From positions 248,001 to 312,000 of the forward strand of contig SSGH01000013.1 in NCBI GenBank assembly GCA_008015835.1: 64,000 nucleotides of DNA, in the 5' to 3' direction. This document shows, in pieces, positions 19,884-29,646 of the stretch (within the stretch, counting starts at the first letter, position 1; each line of letters starts with the position of its first letter). This stretch comes from Lysobacter sp. (GTDB lineage Bacteria > Pseudomonadota > Gammaproteobacteria > Xanthomonadales > Xanthomonadaceae). Below the pieces are notes generated by a model. That model worked only from the letters and a program-made list of their open reading frames with translations, had not been told where the DNA came from and searched no databases. Both the position numbers and the translations under genes were made by a program.

Positions 19884-21285
19884 CGAAGCGACGCCGCTCG
19901 ACGGCACAGTGTTCCGCGCCAATGCCTGGTGCGGCGAGGACGCCGCCAGCGGTCTGAGCGGCGACGGCGCCGTTGCATGGGCGATGCAAAAGGTCATCGG
20001 ATCGCCGCAGTATTTGCTCGCGGCCGTCGCCGCTCCTCAGATCAATCCGCACGATTGGTCGGACCCGCACGTCGGTTGGGGCGTGGTGCTCCCGGATCGC
20101 GACGGTTTGCTCAACGGCGAACGCGATACCGGCGCGGACGCGCCCGCGGCGATCCGCAAACTGATCGCCGCGCGCGGCAATGCGCCGGTGTTCCGCTATC
20201 GCGCCGATATCGCCAAAGACGGCCGTCTGCAGCGGTATTTCGGCCACGGCAAAACCGCCAGCGTCCGGGTCGGCGGCAGCTACGGCACGGACGACAAATC
20301 GGTGCCGCGCTATCTGCTGATCGTCGGTTCGCCCGCCCAAATTCCCTGGAAATTCCAATATCGGCTGCAGTGCAACGCCTTCGTCGGCCGTCTGGATCTC
20401 GACGACGCCGGCCTGGAGCGCTACGTCGATGCCCTACTGAACGATTGGCCCGGCGCATCGCGGCATGCGGACACGCCCGTGCTGTGGGCCGTGGATCACG
20501 GCCATCCCGACATCACCTATCTGATGCGCAAGGTCGTCGCCGAAAAACTGCATGCGTCGTTCGTCGGCGGCGGTTTCGATGCCCAGTTGCTGACCGATGC
20601 GCGAGGGCGCGCGGCGGATTTGCGCGACGCTCTGGCGAAACACTGCCCCGCCTTCGTGCTGACCTCCAGCCACGGCGCCACGTTTCCGCTCGACGATCCC
20701 GCCGCGATGAAAGCGCAGTTGGGCCTGCCGGTCGATCTCGACCATACCGTGCTCGACATCGAAGCCCTGACCAAGGCGTGGAACCCGACCGGCGCGATCT
20801 GGTACGCGCACGCCTGTTGCTCGGCCGGCGCGGATAAGCCCTCGACGTTCCAGGGCATGGTCGACGCCGGCTCGTCGCTCGGGCGCATGCTCGCCGCGGT
20901 CGCCGAGTGCGGCCCCTGCACCGCCCCGCTACCGCGCGCCCTGCTCGGCGGCGAACGTCCGCTCGGCGCGTTCGTCGGCCATATCGAACCGACGTTCGAC
21001 TGGACGCTGCGCGACCCGGTGACCGGTCAAGTCATGACCAACGCCATGATCGTCGACACGTTCTACAGCGCGCTGCATTCGGGCCCGCGCACGCCGATCG
21101 CGATGGCGATGGACGGGTTTTACGACGCGGTGGCCGGGCTGCTGCTGGATCACATCGACGCCGTGGCCGACTTCCAGAACCACGAGGACGGCGCCGAAAC
21201 GCGGGCGATGCGCGCGAAATTGATGGCGATGGACCGGTTATCGATGGTCGTACTCGGCGACCCGACGGTGCGCGTGGCGGACTGA
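19864..21285 (+). CDS. Caspase/gingipain-like protease
   Basis: 473 residues from a GTG overlapping the previous gene by 20 bases. The N-terminal half is distinctive: PHVGWGVVLPDRDGLL, then YLLIVGSPAQIPWKFQ, which resembles the C25 (gingipain) entry strand. The dyad is FVLTSSHGATF (His270) and IWYAHACCSAGAD (Cys318/Cys319). The C-terminus ends MVVLGDPTVRV, again like C25 and CHAT families. No signal peptide, so it acts in the cytoplasm. The same operon encodes a related active CHAT and an inactive one. The target is unknown. Confidence 0.75.
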   Translation: MSTDHPDEATPLDGTVFRANAWCGEDAASGLSGDGAVAWAMQKVIGSPQYLLAAVAAPQINPHDWSDPHVGWGVVLPDRDGLLNGERDTGADAPAAIRKLIAARGNAPVFRYRADIAKDGRLQRYFGHGKTASVRVGGSYGTDDKSVPRYLLIVGSPAQIPWKFQYRLQCNAFVGRLDLDDAGLERYVDALLNDWPGASRHADTPVLWAVDHGHPDITYLMRKVVAEKLHASFVGGGFDAQLLTDARGRAADLRDALAKHCPAFVLTSSHGATFPLDDPAAMKAQLGLPVDLDHTVLDIEALTKAWNPTGAIWYAHACCSAGADKPSTFQGMVDAGSSLGRMLAAVAECGPCTAPLPRALLGGERPLGAFVGHIEPTFDWTLRDPVTGQVMTNAMIVDTFYSALHSGPRTPIAMAMDGFYDAVAGLLLDHIDAVADFQNHEDGAETRAMRAKLMAMDRLSMVVLGDPTVRVAD

Positions 21286-21312
21286 GCGTCCGAAACGAAA
21301 CGCTCAGCCCCC

Positions 21313-21422
21313 CGTAGAGCGGAGCGCCGCTCCGCTGAACACGTGTTTCGAAGAGATCGCAGCGGAGCTGCGCTCCGCTCTACAGCGGCACGGTATTCGA
21401 GCGGAGCTGCGCTCCGCTCTAC
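21313..21422. repeat. Cluster of three palindromic repeats (GTAGAGCGGAGC type)
   Basis: Three copies of a 23-base unit that starts GTAGAGCGGAGC and folds on itself through GAGCGGAGC and GCTCCGCT. One copy (about 21314-21336) reads forward and two (21361-21383 and 21400-21422) read reversed; the last two are nearly identical. The cluster fills the convergent gap between the caspase-like gene and acnB. The same unit occurs three times at 48214-48324, also between convergent genes. Confidence 0.88.
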
Positions 21423-21449
21423 CGGGGCGATTCGGTGAACCGCGCGGGC

Positions 21450-24041
21450 TTATGCGGCGACGGTGTCGGCGACCTGCTTGTAGTCCTCGATCCGGTCGAA
21501 GTTCATGTAGCGGTAAATCTCGGCGCCCTTTTCGTTGATGATGCCGATGTCCGCCATGTATTCGGCCTTCGTCGGAATGCGGCCCAAGCGCGAGCAGATC
21601 GCGGCGAGTTCCGCCGAGCCCAGGTACACGTTCGAGTTCTTGCCGAGGCGATTCGGGAAGTTGCGGGTCGATGTCGAGAACACCGTCGCGCCTTCGCGCA
21701 CTTGCGCCTGATTGCCCATGCACAGCGAGCAACCCGGCATCTCCATGCGCGCGCCCGCGGTGCCGAAGGTGCCGTAATGGCCTTCCTTCGTCAGCTCCGA
21801 CGCGTCCATTTTGGTCGGCGGCGCCACCCACAGCCGCGTGGGAATATCGCGCTTGCCTTCCAGCAGCTTCGCGGCGGCACGGAAGTGACCGATGTTGGTC
21901 ATGCACGAGCCGATGAACACCTCGTCGATGGTCGCGCCGGCCACTTCGGACAGCGTCTTCACGTCGTCCGGGTCGTTCGGGCAGGCGACGATCGGCTCGT
22001 GTACGTCCGCCAGATCGATCTCGATCACCGCCGCGTACTCGGCATCGGCGTCGGCCTTCATCAACTGCGGGTCGGCGAGCCACGCTTCCATCTTCTGGAT
22101 GCGGCGCGCGAGCGAGCGAGCATCGGCGTAGCCTTCGGCGATCATCCACTTCAGCAGCGTGATGTTGCTGGTGATGTACTCGATGATCGGTTCTTTGTTG
22201 AGATGCACCGTGCAACCAGCGGCGGAGCGCTCGGCCGAGGCGTCGGACAGCTCGAACGCTTGTTCGACTTTGAGATCCGGCAAGCCTTCGATTTCGAGAA
22301 TGCGGCCGGAGAAAATGTTCTTCTTGCCCTGCTTGGCGACGGTGAGCAGGCCCTGTTTGATCGCATAGAGCGGGATCGCGTTGACGAGATCACGCAAGGT
22401 CACGCCCGGCTGCATCTGGCCTTTGAAGCGGACCAGCACCGACTCCGGCATATCCAGCGGCATTACGCCGGTCGCGGCGGCGAAGGCGACCAGACCCGAA
22501 CCCGCCGGGAACGAGATACCGACCGGGAAGCGCGTATGCGAGTCGCCGCCGGTGCCGACGGTGTCGGGCAGCAGCATGCGGTTGAGCCAGGAGTGAATCA
22601 CGCCGTCGCCCGGACGCAGAGAGATGCCGCCGCGCGTGGAGATGAATTCCGGCAGCGTGTGATGCGTTTTCACGTCCACCGGCTTCGGGTACGCCGCGGT
22701 GTGGCAGAACGACTGCATCACCAGATCGGCGGAGAAGCCCAGGCACGCCAAGTCTTTCAATTCGTCGCGGGTCATCGGGCCGGTGGTGTCCTGCGAGCCT
22801 ACCGAGGTCATCTTCGGTTCGCAGTACGTGCCCGGACGAATGCCCTGGCCTTCCGGCAAGCCGCAGGCGCGGCCGACCATCTTCTGCGCCAGCGTGTAGC
22901 CCTTGCCGGTATCGGCGGGCTGTTGCGGCAGACGGAACAGCGTGGAGGCCGGCAGACCCAGCGATTCGCGGGCTTTCGCGGTCAAACCGCGGCCGACGAT
23001 CAACGGAATACGACCGCCCGCGCGCACTTCGTCGAACAGCACATCCGACTTCACCTGGAATTCGGCGATCACTTCGCCGTTCTTCAGCGCCTTGCCTTCG
23101 TACGGGCGCAGTTCGACCACATCGCCCATGTCCATCTTCGACACGTCGAGTTCGATCGGTAGCGCGCCGGCGTCTTCCATCGTGTTGTAGAAGATCGGCG
23201 CGATTTTCGAGCCCAGGCACACGCCGCCGAAACGCTTGTTCGGGATGTACGGAATATCTTCGCCGGTCCACCACAGCACGCTGTTGGTCGCGGATTTGCG
23301 GCTGGAACCGGTGCCGACCACGTCGCCGACGTAGGCGACCAAATGGCCCTTCGCCTTCAAATCGAGAATCTGCTGGATCGGGCCGCGCTTGCCGTCTTCT
23401 TCCGGCACGAACGGCGCGCCCTCGCGTTTGTTCTTCAGCATCGCTAGCGCGTGCATCGGGATGTCGGGACGCGTGGTCGCGTCGGGCGCGGGCGACAGAT
23501 CGTCGGTATTGGTTTCGCCGGGCACTTTGAACACAGTGATGGTCAGCGAGGCCGGCACTTCCGGCTTGCTGGTGAACCACTCGGCGTCGGCCCAGCTTTG
23601 CAGCACGGCTTTCGCGTTGGCGTTGCCGGCTTTCGCCTTTTCTTCCACGTCGTGGAACGCGTCGAACATCAACAGCGTGTGCTTCAGCGCATCGGCGGCG
23701 ATTCCGCCGACGACCGCATCGTCCAGCAGCTCGATCAGCGGATGGATGTTGTAGCCGCCGAGCATCGTGCCCAGCAATTCGGTGGCGCGCTCGCGGGAGA
23801 TCAGCGGAGACACTTCTTTGCCGAACGCGACGGCGGCGAGATACGAGGCTTTGACTTTCGCGGCATCGTCGACGCCGGCCGGGACGCGGTTGGCGATCAG
23901 ATCGGTGAGAAACGTCTCTTCGCCTGCCGGCGGCGCTTTCAGCAGCTCGATGACCTCGGCGGTCTGCTGCGCGGTCAACGGCAGCGGCGGAATGCCGAGA
24001 GCGGCGCGTTCGGCGACGTGTTGGCGATAGGCGGCGAGCAT
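21450..24041 (-). CDS. acnB: Aconitate hydratase B
   Basis: 863 residues, cytoplasmic [4Fe-4S] enzyme of the TCA cycle (citrate to isocitrate). It begins with the AcnB-specific HEAT-like N-domain ([20 protein letters not shown]), then the swivel domain with [15 protein letters not shown] and the catalytic part with [32 protein letters not shown] and [11 protein letters not shown] carry the cluster Cys residues. The ATG at 24041 has AGGAG 8 bases upstream. It faces the next operon across the palindrome cluster. Confidence 0.97.
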   Translation of the reverse strand: MLAAYRQHVAERAALGIPPLPLTAQQTAEVIELLKAPPAGEETFLTDLIANRVPAGVDDAAKVKASYLAAVAFGKEVSPLISRERATELLGTMLGGYNIHPLIELLDDAVVGGIAADALKHTLLMFDAFHDVEEKAKAGNANAKAVLQSWADAEWFTSKPEVPASLTITVFKVPGETNTDDLSPAPDATTRPDIPMHALAMLKNKREGAPFVPEEDGKRGPIQQILDLKAKGHLVAYVGDVVGTGSSRKSATNSVLWWTGEDIPYIPNKRFGGVCLGSKIAPIFYNTMEDAGALPIELDVSKMDMGDVVELRPYEGKALKNGEVIAEFQVKSDVLFDEVRAGGRIPLIVGRGLTAKARESLGLPASTLFRLPQQPADTGKGYTLAQKMVGRACGLPEGQGIRPGTYCEPKMTSVGSQDTTGPMTRDELKDLACLGFSADLVMQSFCHTAAYPKPVDVKTHHTLPEFISTRGGISLRPGDGVIHSWLNRMLLPDTVGTGGDSHTRFPVGISFPAGSGLVAFAAATGVMPLDMPESVLVRFKGQMQPGVTLRDLVNAIPLYAIKQGLLTVAKQGKKNIFSGRILEIEGLPDLKVEQAFELSDASAERSAAGCTVHLNKEPIIEYITSNITLLKWMIAEGYADARSLARRIQKMEAWLADPQLMKADADAEYAAVIEIDLADVHEPIVACPNDPDDVKTLSEVAGATIDEVFIGSCMTNIGHFRAAAKLLEGKRDIPTRLWVAPPTKMDASELTKEGHYGTFGTAGARMEMPGCSLCMGNQAQVREGATVFSTSTRNFPNRLGKNSNVYLGSAELAAICSRLGRIPTKAEYMADIGIINEKGAEIYRYMNFDRIEDYKQVADTVAA

Positions 24042-24102
24042 GGGAGAACTCCTGTGGCGTGCGTCGTGAGGTATGGGGTGGATATGGAATTGGGGTCGGG
24101 AT

Positions 24103-24513
24103 TCAAGCCGCCGGAACGATCAGCTTGAGTCCTTTGAAGTAATCGCGAAAGAATCGGTCGTCGCGGGTGATCAGTCCATTGCACTGTAGTAGGGCATGGG
24201 CGCCGATCAGAAAATCCGGGGCCGCGCGCGCGATGCCGCCGGCCGCGGCGGCACGCTGGCGGTGGCGCCGCTGCATTTCGCCCGCGCGGAGAGCGGACTT
24301 CGCCTCTAGCGGGCTGAAGCGAATGCTCATTTCCTCCAGCACCGCCATCGCCTCGGCGCCGTCGCTGAGCGCGCCGCAGATTTCCGCCAGGGCCACGTCG
24401 CAGACGACCACCGGGCCGGCGCTGAGGCAGCGGCGCAGGCAGGCCTCGGCGGCATCGGCGTGCGGGCCGTCGGTCAGCAGATCGATCAAGACGGCCGAAT
24501 CGACGGCGATCAC
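24103..24513 (-). CDS. vapC: PIN-domain toxin, VapC type
   Basis: 136 residues forming a PIN ribonuclease domain. The acidic active-site residues are in [34 protein letters not shown] and LITRDDRFF. Such toxins cleave tRNA or rRNA when freed from the antitoxin. The start overlaps the antitoxin stop by 4 bases, the standard antitoxin-first arrangement. The pair lies between the two aconitase genes. Confidence 0.9.
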   Translation of the reverse strand: MIAVDSAVLIDLLTDGPHADAAEACLRRCLSAGPVVVCDVALAEICGALSDGAEAMAVLEEMSIRFSPLEAKSALRAGEMQRRHRQRAAAAGGIARAAPDFLIGAHALLQCNGLITRDDRFFRDYFKGLKLIVPAA

Positions 24514-24752
24514 GGCGTCGGCGCCTCGTCGTCGAGACCGCGCCCGGCCTGGAGAGCCGCGTCGGTGGACTCGAAGCCGTCGAGCCGGAACCGGCCGCGG
24601 GCGCGGGACACGGCATCGTCCACGGATTTGCGCAGCACGATTCGGCTGCCTTCCAGCTCGACTTTCAGCACGCTGCCTTTGGTCAGCCCAAGCGCATCGC
24701 GCACGGCTTTCGGGAGCGTGATCTGTCCGCGTTCGGCGACGGTGGCTTCCAT
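24510..24752 (-). CDS. vapB: AbrB/MazE-type antitoxin, VapB
   Basis: 80 residues. The N-terminal swapped-hairpin DNA-binding domain reads MEATVAERGQITLPKAVRDA with LGLTKGSVLKVEL after it; the tail should bind the toxin. I start at the ATG at 24752, immediately before this domain; a frame from 24827 adds an unrelated leader. The pair is expected to repress itself. Confidence 0.88.
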   Translation of the reverse strand: MEATVAERGQITLPKAVRDALGLTKGSVLKVELEGSRIVLRKSVDDAVSRARGRFRLDGFESTDAALQAGRGLDDEAPTP

Positions 24753-25008
24753 CGGCGGCTCCTGCCCGAGTGGGCTTAAGGTTCCGGGCTTTCGGTGAGG
24801 GGCGCTCGGTATGGCGAAATCATACATACTTTTTCATACATACTCCAGCCTGCCGCTCGGTGGCCGCGGGGCCGGAACTCGATGGCGTAACGATCGCAGG
24901 CATGCCTGAAGGCCGCTCGACCGACCCGCCGCCCCGAAGCGCGTCCGGTCGCACGATGGCGGGATAATCGAGGCCCTCGCCCGCCCTCGCTCGTCTTCGG
25001 AGTTCGTT

Positions 25009-27789
25009 ATGCACGACACCCACGACACCTTCGGTACCCGCACGCGTTTGGAGGTCGGCGGCCGCGCCTACGCCTACTTCAGCCTGCCGCGGTTGGAGGC
25101 GCGATTGGGATCGCTCGCCCACCTGCCCTACGCCATGAAAATCCTGCTGGAGAATCTGCTGCGGCACGAGGATGGGGTGAGCGTCCTGCCCGAGCACATC
25201 GAAGCCGTGGCGCGGTGGCGCGCGACCGAGGCCTCCGAGACCGAAATCGCGTTCATGCCCGCGCGCGTCGTGCTGCAGGATTTCACCGGCGTGCCCTGCG
25301 TGGTCGACCTCGCCGCGATGCGCGACGCGATGCGCGCGCTCGGCGGCGATCCCAAGCGCATCAATCCGCTGATTCCGTCGGAATTGGTGATCGATCATTC
25401 GGTGCAAGTGGACGCCTTCGGCACGCCGCAGGCGCTCGACCTCAACGGCCGCATCGAATTCGAGCGGAACCGAGAACGCTACGGCTTCCTGCGCTGGGGC
25501 CAGAACGCGTTCGATAACTTCAAAGTGGTGCCGCCGAACACCGGCATCGTGCATCAGGTGAATTTGGAGCACTTGGCGCGAGTGACGATGACGCGCGAGA
25601 TCGCGCGCGCCGACGGCGGCGTCGAGACCTATGCGTTCCCGGATTCGGTGTTCGGCACCGACAGCCACACCACGATGATCAACGGCCTCGGCGTGCTCGG
25701 TTGGGGCGTCGGCGGAATCGAAGCGGAAGCCGCGATGCTCGGCCAGCCGTCGTCGATGCTGATTCCGCAGGTGGTGGGCTTCGAGTTGACCGGCCGCTTG
25801 CCCGAAGGCGCGACCGCGACGGACTTGGTGTTGACCGTCACCCAGATGCTGCGCAGGCACGGCGTGGTCGGGAAATTCGTCGAATTCTTCGGCGACGGGC
25901 TCGCGCAATTGCCGTTGGCCGATCGCGCGACGATCGCCAACATGGCCCCGGAATACGGCGCGACCTGCGGCATGTTCCCGATCGACGCCGAATCGCTGAA
26001 TTACCTGCGTTTGTCGGGCCGCGATGAGGCGCACATCGCGCTGGTCGAGGCCTACGCCAAAGCGCAGGGCCTCTGGCACGACGCGAACACGCCGCGCGCG
26101 GCATACTCGGCGACGCTGCGCTTGGATCTCGGCGATGTCCGCCCCTCGTTGGCCGGACCGAAACGGCCGCAGGATCGCGTGCTGCTGGAAGACGTCAAGG
26201 CGGACGCGCAAAAAGCGCTGGCCGATTTTTCCGCGAGCCGCGCGTCGAAAAAAACCGCGGCGCAAGTGGCCGAGTTCGTCGGCGAAGGCGGCGCGCAGCC
26301 GCAGGCCGAGCATCTGGCGGCGAAGCCTGTCGCCAAGATCAGGCTGCACGACCGCGATTGCGAACTGACCGACGGCTCGGTGGTGATCGCGGCGATCACA
26401 TCGTGCACCAACACCTCCAATCCGGCGGTGATGCTGGGCGCCGGCCTGCTCGCGCGCAATGCGGTCGCGAAAGGCCTGCGCAGCGCGCCGTGGGTCAAGA
26501 CCTCGCTGGGGCCGGGATCGCGCGTCGTCACCGATTACCTGAAACGCGCGGGGCTGCTCGACGACCTCGAAACGTTGGGATTCCACGTCGTCGGCTACGG
26601 TTGCACCACCTGCATCGGCAATTCGGGACCGCTGCCGGACGCGGTGTCGAAAGGCATCGCCGAAGGCGATTTGGCGGTCGCTTCGGTGCTGTCGGGCAAT
26701 CGCAACTTCGAAGGCCGCGTGCATCCGGAAGTGAAACTGAATTATCTGGCCTCGCCGCCGTTGGTGGTGGCGTACGCGCTGGCGGGGACGATCGAGATCG
26801 ACCTCACTCGCGAGCCGCTGGGCAAGGATTCGGACGGGGCGCCGGTGTTCCTGCGCGATCTGTGGCCCAGCAATCGCGAGATCGGCGACCTCATCGCGGC
26901 GACGCTCGGCCCGGAGATGTTCGCGCAGACCTACGCCGACGTGTTCGCGGGCGATGCGCGCTGGAACGCGATGGCCTCGCCGGTGGGCGAAGCCTATGCC
27001 TGGGATCCGGCCTCGACCTACATCAAACATCCGCCGTATTTCGAAGGCATGCGCGCGACGGCCGGGACGATCGAGGATATCCGCGGCGCGCGCGTACTCG
27101 GTTCGTTCGGCGATTCGATCACCACCGACCACATCTCGCCGGCCGGTAACATCAAAGCCGATTCGCCCGCGGGCCGCTACCTGCGCGCGCGCGGCGTGCA
27201 GCCGGCCGACTTCAACAGCTACGGCTCGCGCCGCGGCAACGACGACGTGATGGTGCGCGGCACGTTCGCCAACATCCGCATCAAGAACCGCATGCTGGGC
27301 GGCGAGGAAGGCGGCGATACGCGGCACTATCCGTCCGGCGAAAAACTCGCGATCTACGATGCCGCGATGCGCTACAAAGCCGAGGGCGTTCCGCTGGTGG
27401 TGCTGGCCGGCAAGGAATACGGCACCGGCTCCAGCCGCGACTGGGCCGCGAAAGGCACGCTGCTGCTGGGCGTGAAGGCGGTGATCGCGGAGAGCTTCGA
27501 GCGCATTCATCGCTCGAATCTGGTCGGCATGGGCGTGCTGCCGCTGCAGTTCATGGACGGCGAGAACGCCGAAACCTTGGGACTGGACGGCTCGGAAGTC
27601 GTGGACATCGTCGGCTTGCGCGACGGCGCCGCGAAAACCGTTGAGGTGCGCGCACGCAAAGCCGACGGCGCCGACGTGCGTTTCGAGACGCGCGTTCTGC
27701 TGCTGACGCCGAAGGAAACGGAGTACTTCCGTCACGGCGGCATCCTGCATTACGTGCTTCGCCAACTGGCCGCGAAGCCCAGCGCCTAA
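25009..27789 (+). CDS. acnA: Aconitate hydratase A (RpfA of the rpf region)
   Basis: 926 residues, monomeric [4Fe-4S] aconitase. Motifs: FGTDSHTTMINGLGVLGWGV near 215, CTNTSNPAVMLGAGL with a cluster Cys, GCTTCIGNSGPLPDAV with the other two, and the C-terminal swivel GKEYGTGSSRDWAAKGT. In Xanthomonas the aconitase at this place is RpfA, which affects extracellular enzymes and iron use. Here acnA and rpfB are separated by a five-gene cassette. The last 17 codons and downstream DNA are repeated (see 27733-27999). Confidence 0.96.
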   Translation: MHDTHDTFGTRTRLEVGGRAYAYFSLPRLEARLGSLAHLPYAMKILLENLLRHEDGVSVLPEHIEAVARWRATEASETEIAFMPARVVLQDFTGVPCVVDLAAMRDAMRALGGDPKRINPLIPSELVIDHSVQVDAFGTPQALDLNGRIEFERNRERYGFLRWGQNAFDNFKVVPPNTGIVHQVNLEHLARVTMTREIARADGGVETYAFPDSVFGTDSHTTMINGLGVLGWGVGGIEAEAAMLGQPSSMLIPQVVGFELTGRLPEGATATDLVLTVTQMLRRHGVVGKFVEFFGDGLAQLPLADRATIANMAPEYGATCGMFPIDAESLNYLRLSGRDEAHIALVEAYAKAQGLWHDANTPRAAYSATLRLDLGDVRPSLAGPKRPQDRVLLEDVKADAQKALADFSASRASKKTAAQVAEFVGEGGAQPQAEHLAAKPVAKIRLHDRDCELTDGSVVIAAITSCTNTSNPAVMLGAGLLARNAVAKGLRSAPWVKTSLGPGSRVVTDYLKRAGLLDDLETLGFHVVGYGCTTCIGNSGPLPDAVSKGIAEGDLAVASVLSGNRNFEGRVHPEVKLNYLASPPLVVAYALAGTIEIDLTREPLGKDSDGAPVFLRDLWPSNREIGDLIAATLGPEMFAQTYADVFAGDARWNAMASPVGEAYAWDPASTYIKHPPYFEGMRATAGTIEDIRGARVLGSFGDSITTDHISPAGNIKADSPAGRYLRARGVQPADFNSYGSRRGNDDVMVRGTFANIRIKNRMLGGEEGGDTRHYPSGEKLAIYDAAMRYKAEGVPLVVLAGKEYGTGSSRDWAAKGTLLLGVKAVIAESFERIHRSNLVGMGVLPLQFMDGENAETLGLDGSEVVDIVGLRDGAAKTVEVRARKADGADVRFETRVLLLTPKETEYFRHGGILHYVLRQLAAKPSA

Positions 27790-27999
27790 GCCTCGGTGAC
27801 CGCGGAAGCCCGGCCCTCGCGCGCCGCGCGAGGGCGCTCGACGGCGCGCGAACCGGTGGTTCGCGAACGCGCCCCTCGCCCGCCACGGCGGCATCCTGCA
27901 CGACGTGCTTCGCCAACTCGCCGCGAAACCGAGCGCCTAAGCCTAGGTGACCGCGAAAGCCCGGCACTCGCGCGCCGCGCGAGGGCGCTCGACGGCGCG
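27733..27999 (+). repeat. 116-bp tandem duplicate of the acnA 3' end
   Basis: Bases 27733-27848 (last 18 codons of acnA, stop and 59 bases beyond) recur at 27884-27999 with the same length, no gaps and 8 mismatches by my count. In the copied coding part four of five differences are silent; the other changes Tyr to Asp. The second copy has no start and is not translated, so it is a 3' remnant. Between the copies lies a 35-base spacer with a CGCGAACC/GGTTCGCG hairpin. Confidence 0.9.
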
Positions 28000-28483
28000 A
28001 ATCTGCGTGCGCCGCGCGAACGCAATCGAATGCGACGTTTAGCTGGGCTTGGTCGAATCCACGCGGTCGGCAGGGCGTCGTTACATCGCTGTTTCTTCGC
28101 ACAGCGAGGGTTCAGCTAGTCGCCCATACGGTCACGTATGCTCCGCCTCGAACGGATCGAAACGGATCGCGAGCCGCCTAACAGCGGCCGCGGCGAAGGA
28201 CCGCAACGGAGGGCACCGATGAACTCGCAACGCGCATGGCCGGCGACTCGTTCGGCTCTCGGATTGCTGAAGACGGTCGCCGGTATGGCGACGCGTCGCG
28301 GATCGCGAGATCGACCCGCCGGATAGTCGATGGATCGCGCGTTCGGCGCAGTCGCACGCCTTGGGGCGACGCGACAGCGCACGACGCGAACACCATCGAA
28401 GCCACGCCGTCGCGGCGCGATGCGACGGCCACGCAACGCGACGCCCGTTCGCAGGGCGTCGACACACGACAGGAAGCGCAGGA
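28000..28483. other. Intergenic region before the biosynthetic cassette
   Basis: About 480 bases that should contain the promoter of the cassette. I see no domain-bearing frame, no clear promoter pair and no terminator. Confidence 0.45.
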
Positions 28484-29401
28484 ATGACACTACAGACCGC
28501 CATGCCGGCCGAGGAATTACAGCGCATCGACGACGACCCGGTGTTCGTCTCGCGCCTGGAAAAGCTCACGCATCTCTCGCGCGAGCGCTACGTCAACACG
28601 TTCGCCGACATCGAATGGCCCGACGCCGTCCCCGACGACGAATGGTGGCTGTCCCCCGAACTGCTCAGCGTTCACGGCACCGAGTACGCCGAAACGCTGT
28701 CGGAAGCGCAGCTCAAGCGGCTTTCGAAGTGGGAATGCATCAACGCGTTCAGCCTGAACGTCGAGGGCGAGCGCGAATTGATCAGCGCGCTCTCGGCGCA
28801 GTTGTACGCGCCGGACCTACCCAACATCGAAACTTACATCCACCATTTCATCGACGAAGAGAATAAGCACCTCTGGTTCTTCGCGGAGTTCTGCCGACGC
28901 TACGGCGGCAAGATCTATTCCAGCAAGAAAATGGGCGTGGCGAACGAAGCTTTTTGCCGCGAAATGGGCTTTTTCCTGCTGTTCGCGCGGATTTTCCTGT
29001 TCGAGGAAATCGGCGGCTATTACAACGTGATCGCCGGCGGCGACGACCGAGTTTCGCCGTTCGTGCGCACGATCCATCAAGTCCACCACGCCGACGAGGC
29101 CCGTCACATCACGTTCGGGCGCGCGATCCTCTCGCAGTCCAAGGACATCGCCTTCCGTGCGGCCGATCCGGCCGAACGCGAGGCCGCGTTGGCGCATCTG
29201 CAGCGCTTCTTGACGATTTCCATCGAGGCTCTCTACCAGCCGGCGATGTATCGCGACAGCGGCATCCCAGGCGGCGTCGCGCTGCGCAGGCAGCTTCTGG
29301 CGCATCCGGCCAGGCGCGCGCATCACGTCGCCGCGCTGCTGAAACGCCCGCTGAAATTCATGAACGACATCGGCATCCGATTGGAAGGGGACGCTCTATG
29401 A
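28484..29401 (+). CDS. AurF-like non-haem diiron oxygenase
   Basis: 305 residues, start at the ATG after AGGAAGCGCAGGA. The four-helix diiron pattern is visible: Glu126-x-x-His129 in DEENKHLWFF, Glu174/175 in FLFEEIGGYY, and Glu205-x-x-His208 in HHADEARHITFGR. This is the p-aminobenzoate N-oxygenase (AurF, PF11583-like) layout, which oxidises amines or other carrier-bound substrates. The stop overlaps the carrier-protein start by ATGA, so the substrate is probably bound to that carrier. Confidence 0.82.
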   Translation: MTLQTAMPAEELQRIDDDPVFVSRLEKLTHLSRERYVNTFADIEWPDAVPDDEWWLSPELLSVHGTEYAETLSEAQLKRLSKWECINAFSLNVEGERELISALSAQLYAPDLPNIETYIHHFIDEENKHLWFFAEFCRRYGGKIYSSKKMGVANEAFCREMGFFLLFARIFLFEEIGGYYNVIAGGDDRVSPFVRTIHQVHHADEARHITFGRAILSQSKDIAFRAADPAEREAALAHLQRFLTISIEALYQPAMYRDSGIPGGVALRRQLLAHPARRAHHVAALLKRPLKFMNDIGIRLEGDAL

Positions 29402-29646
29402 ATACGACCGCCATTGCGGGTCTGGAAGCCCTGCGCGGCTGGCTGCTGGAAAAGCACCCGGACATCGAACGCATCGACGACGACATGGATTTGTTCGAAC
29501 ACAAGCTGATCGATTCGATCAACTTCGTCGAGTACATCCTGATCATCGAAGAGCTGATCGACCGCGAAATCCCGGTCGCCCCGGACCTGATGCAGAGAAC
29601 GGCGACGCTCGCCAAGGTCCGCGAACATTTTCTCGTCGACGCCTAA
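29398..29646 (+). CDS. Acyl/peptidyl carrier protein
   Basis: 82 residues, one carrier-protein domain. The phosphopantetheine Ser lies in LIDSINFVEYI (near residue 40), and the protein is acidic and helical. The ATG lies in the stop of the diiron oxygenase (ATGA). It is probably loaded by the adenylation enzyme encoded further down and unloaded by the thioester reductase. A chain of hairpins follows its stop directly. Confidence 0.85.
   Translation: MNTTAIAGLEALRGWLLEKHPDIERIDDDMDLFEHKLIDSINFVEYILIIEELIDREIPVAPDLMQRTATLAKVREHFLVDA

Noticed and set aside
21313-21422. CRISPR array
   Set aside because: Units are palindromic, of mixed orientation and unevenly spaced, and no cas genes are near; they are REP-like.
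27884-27999. Second acnA 3' end as a small gene
   Set aside because: No start codon with a ribosome site; only the last 18 codons are copied.
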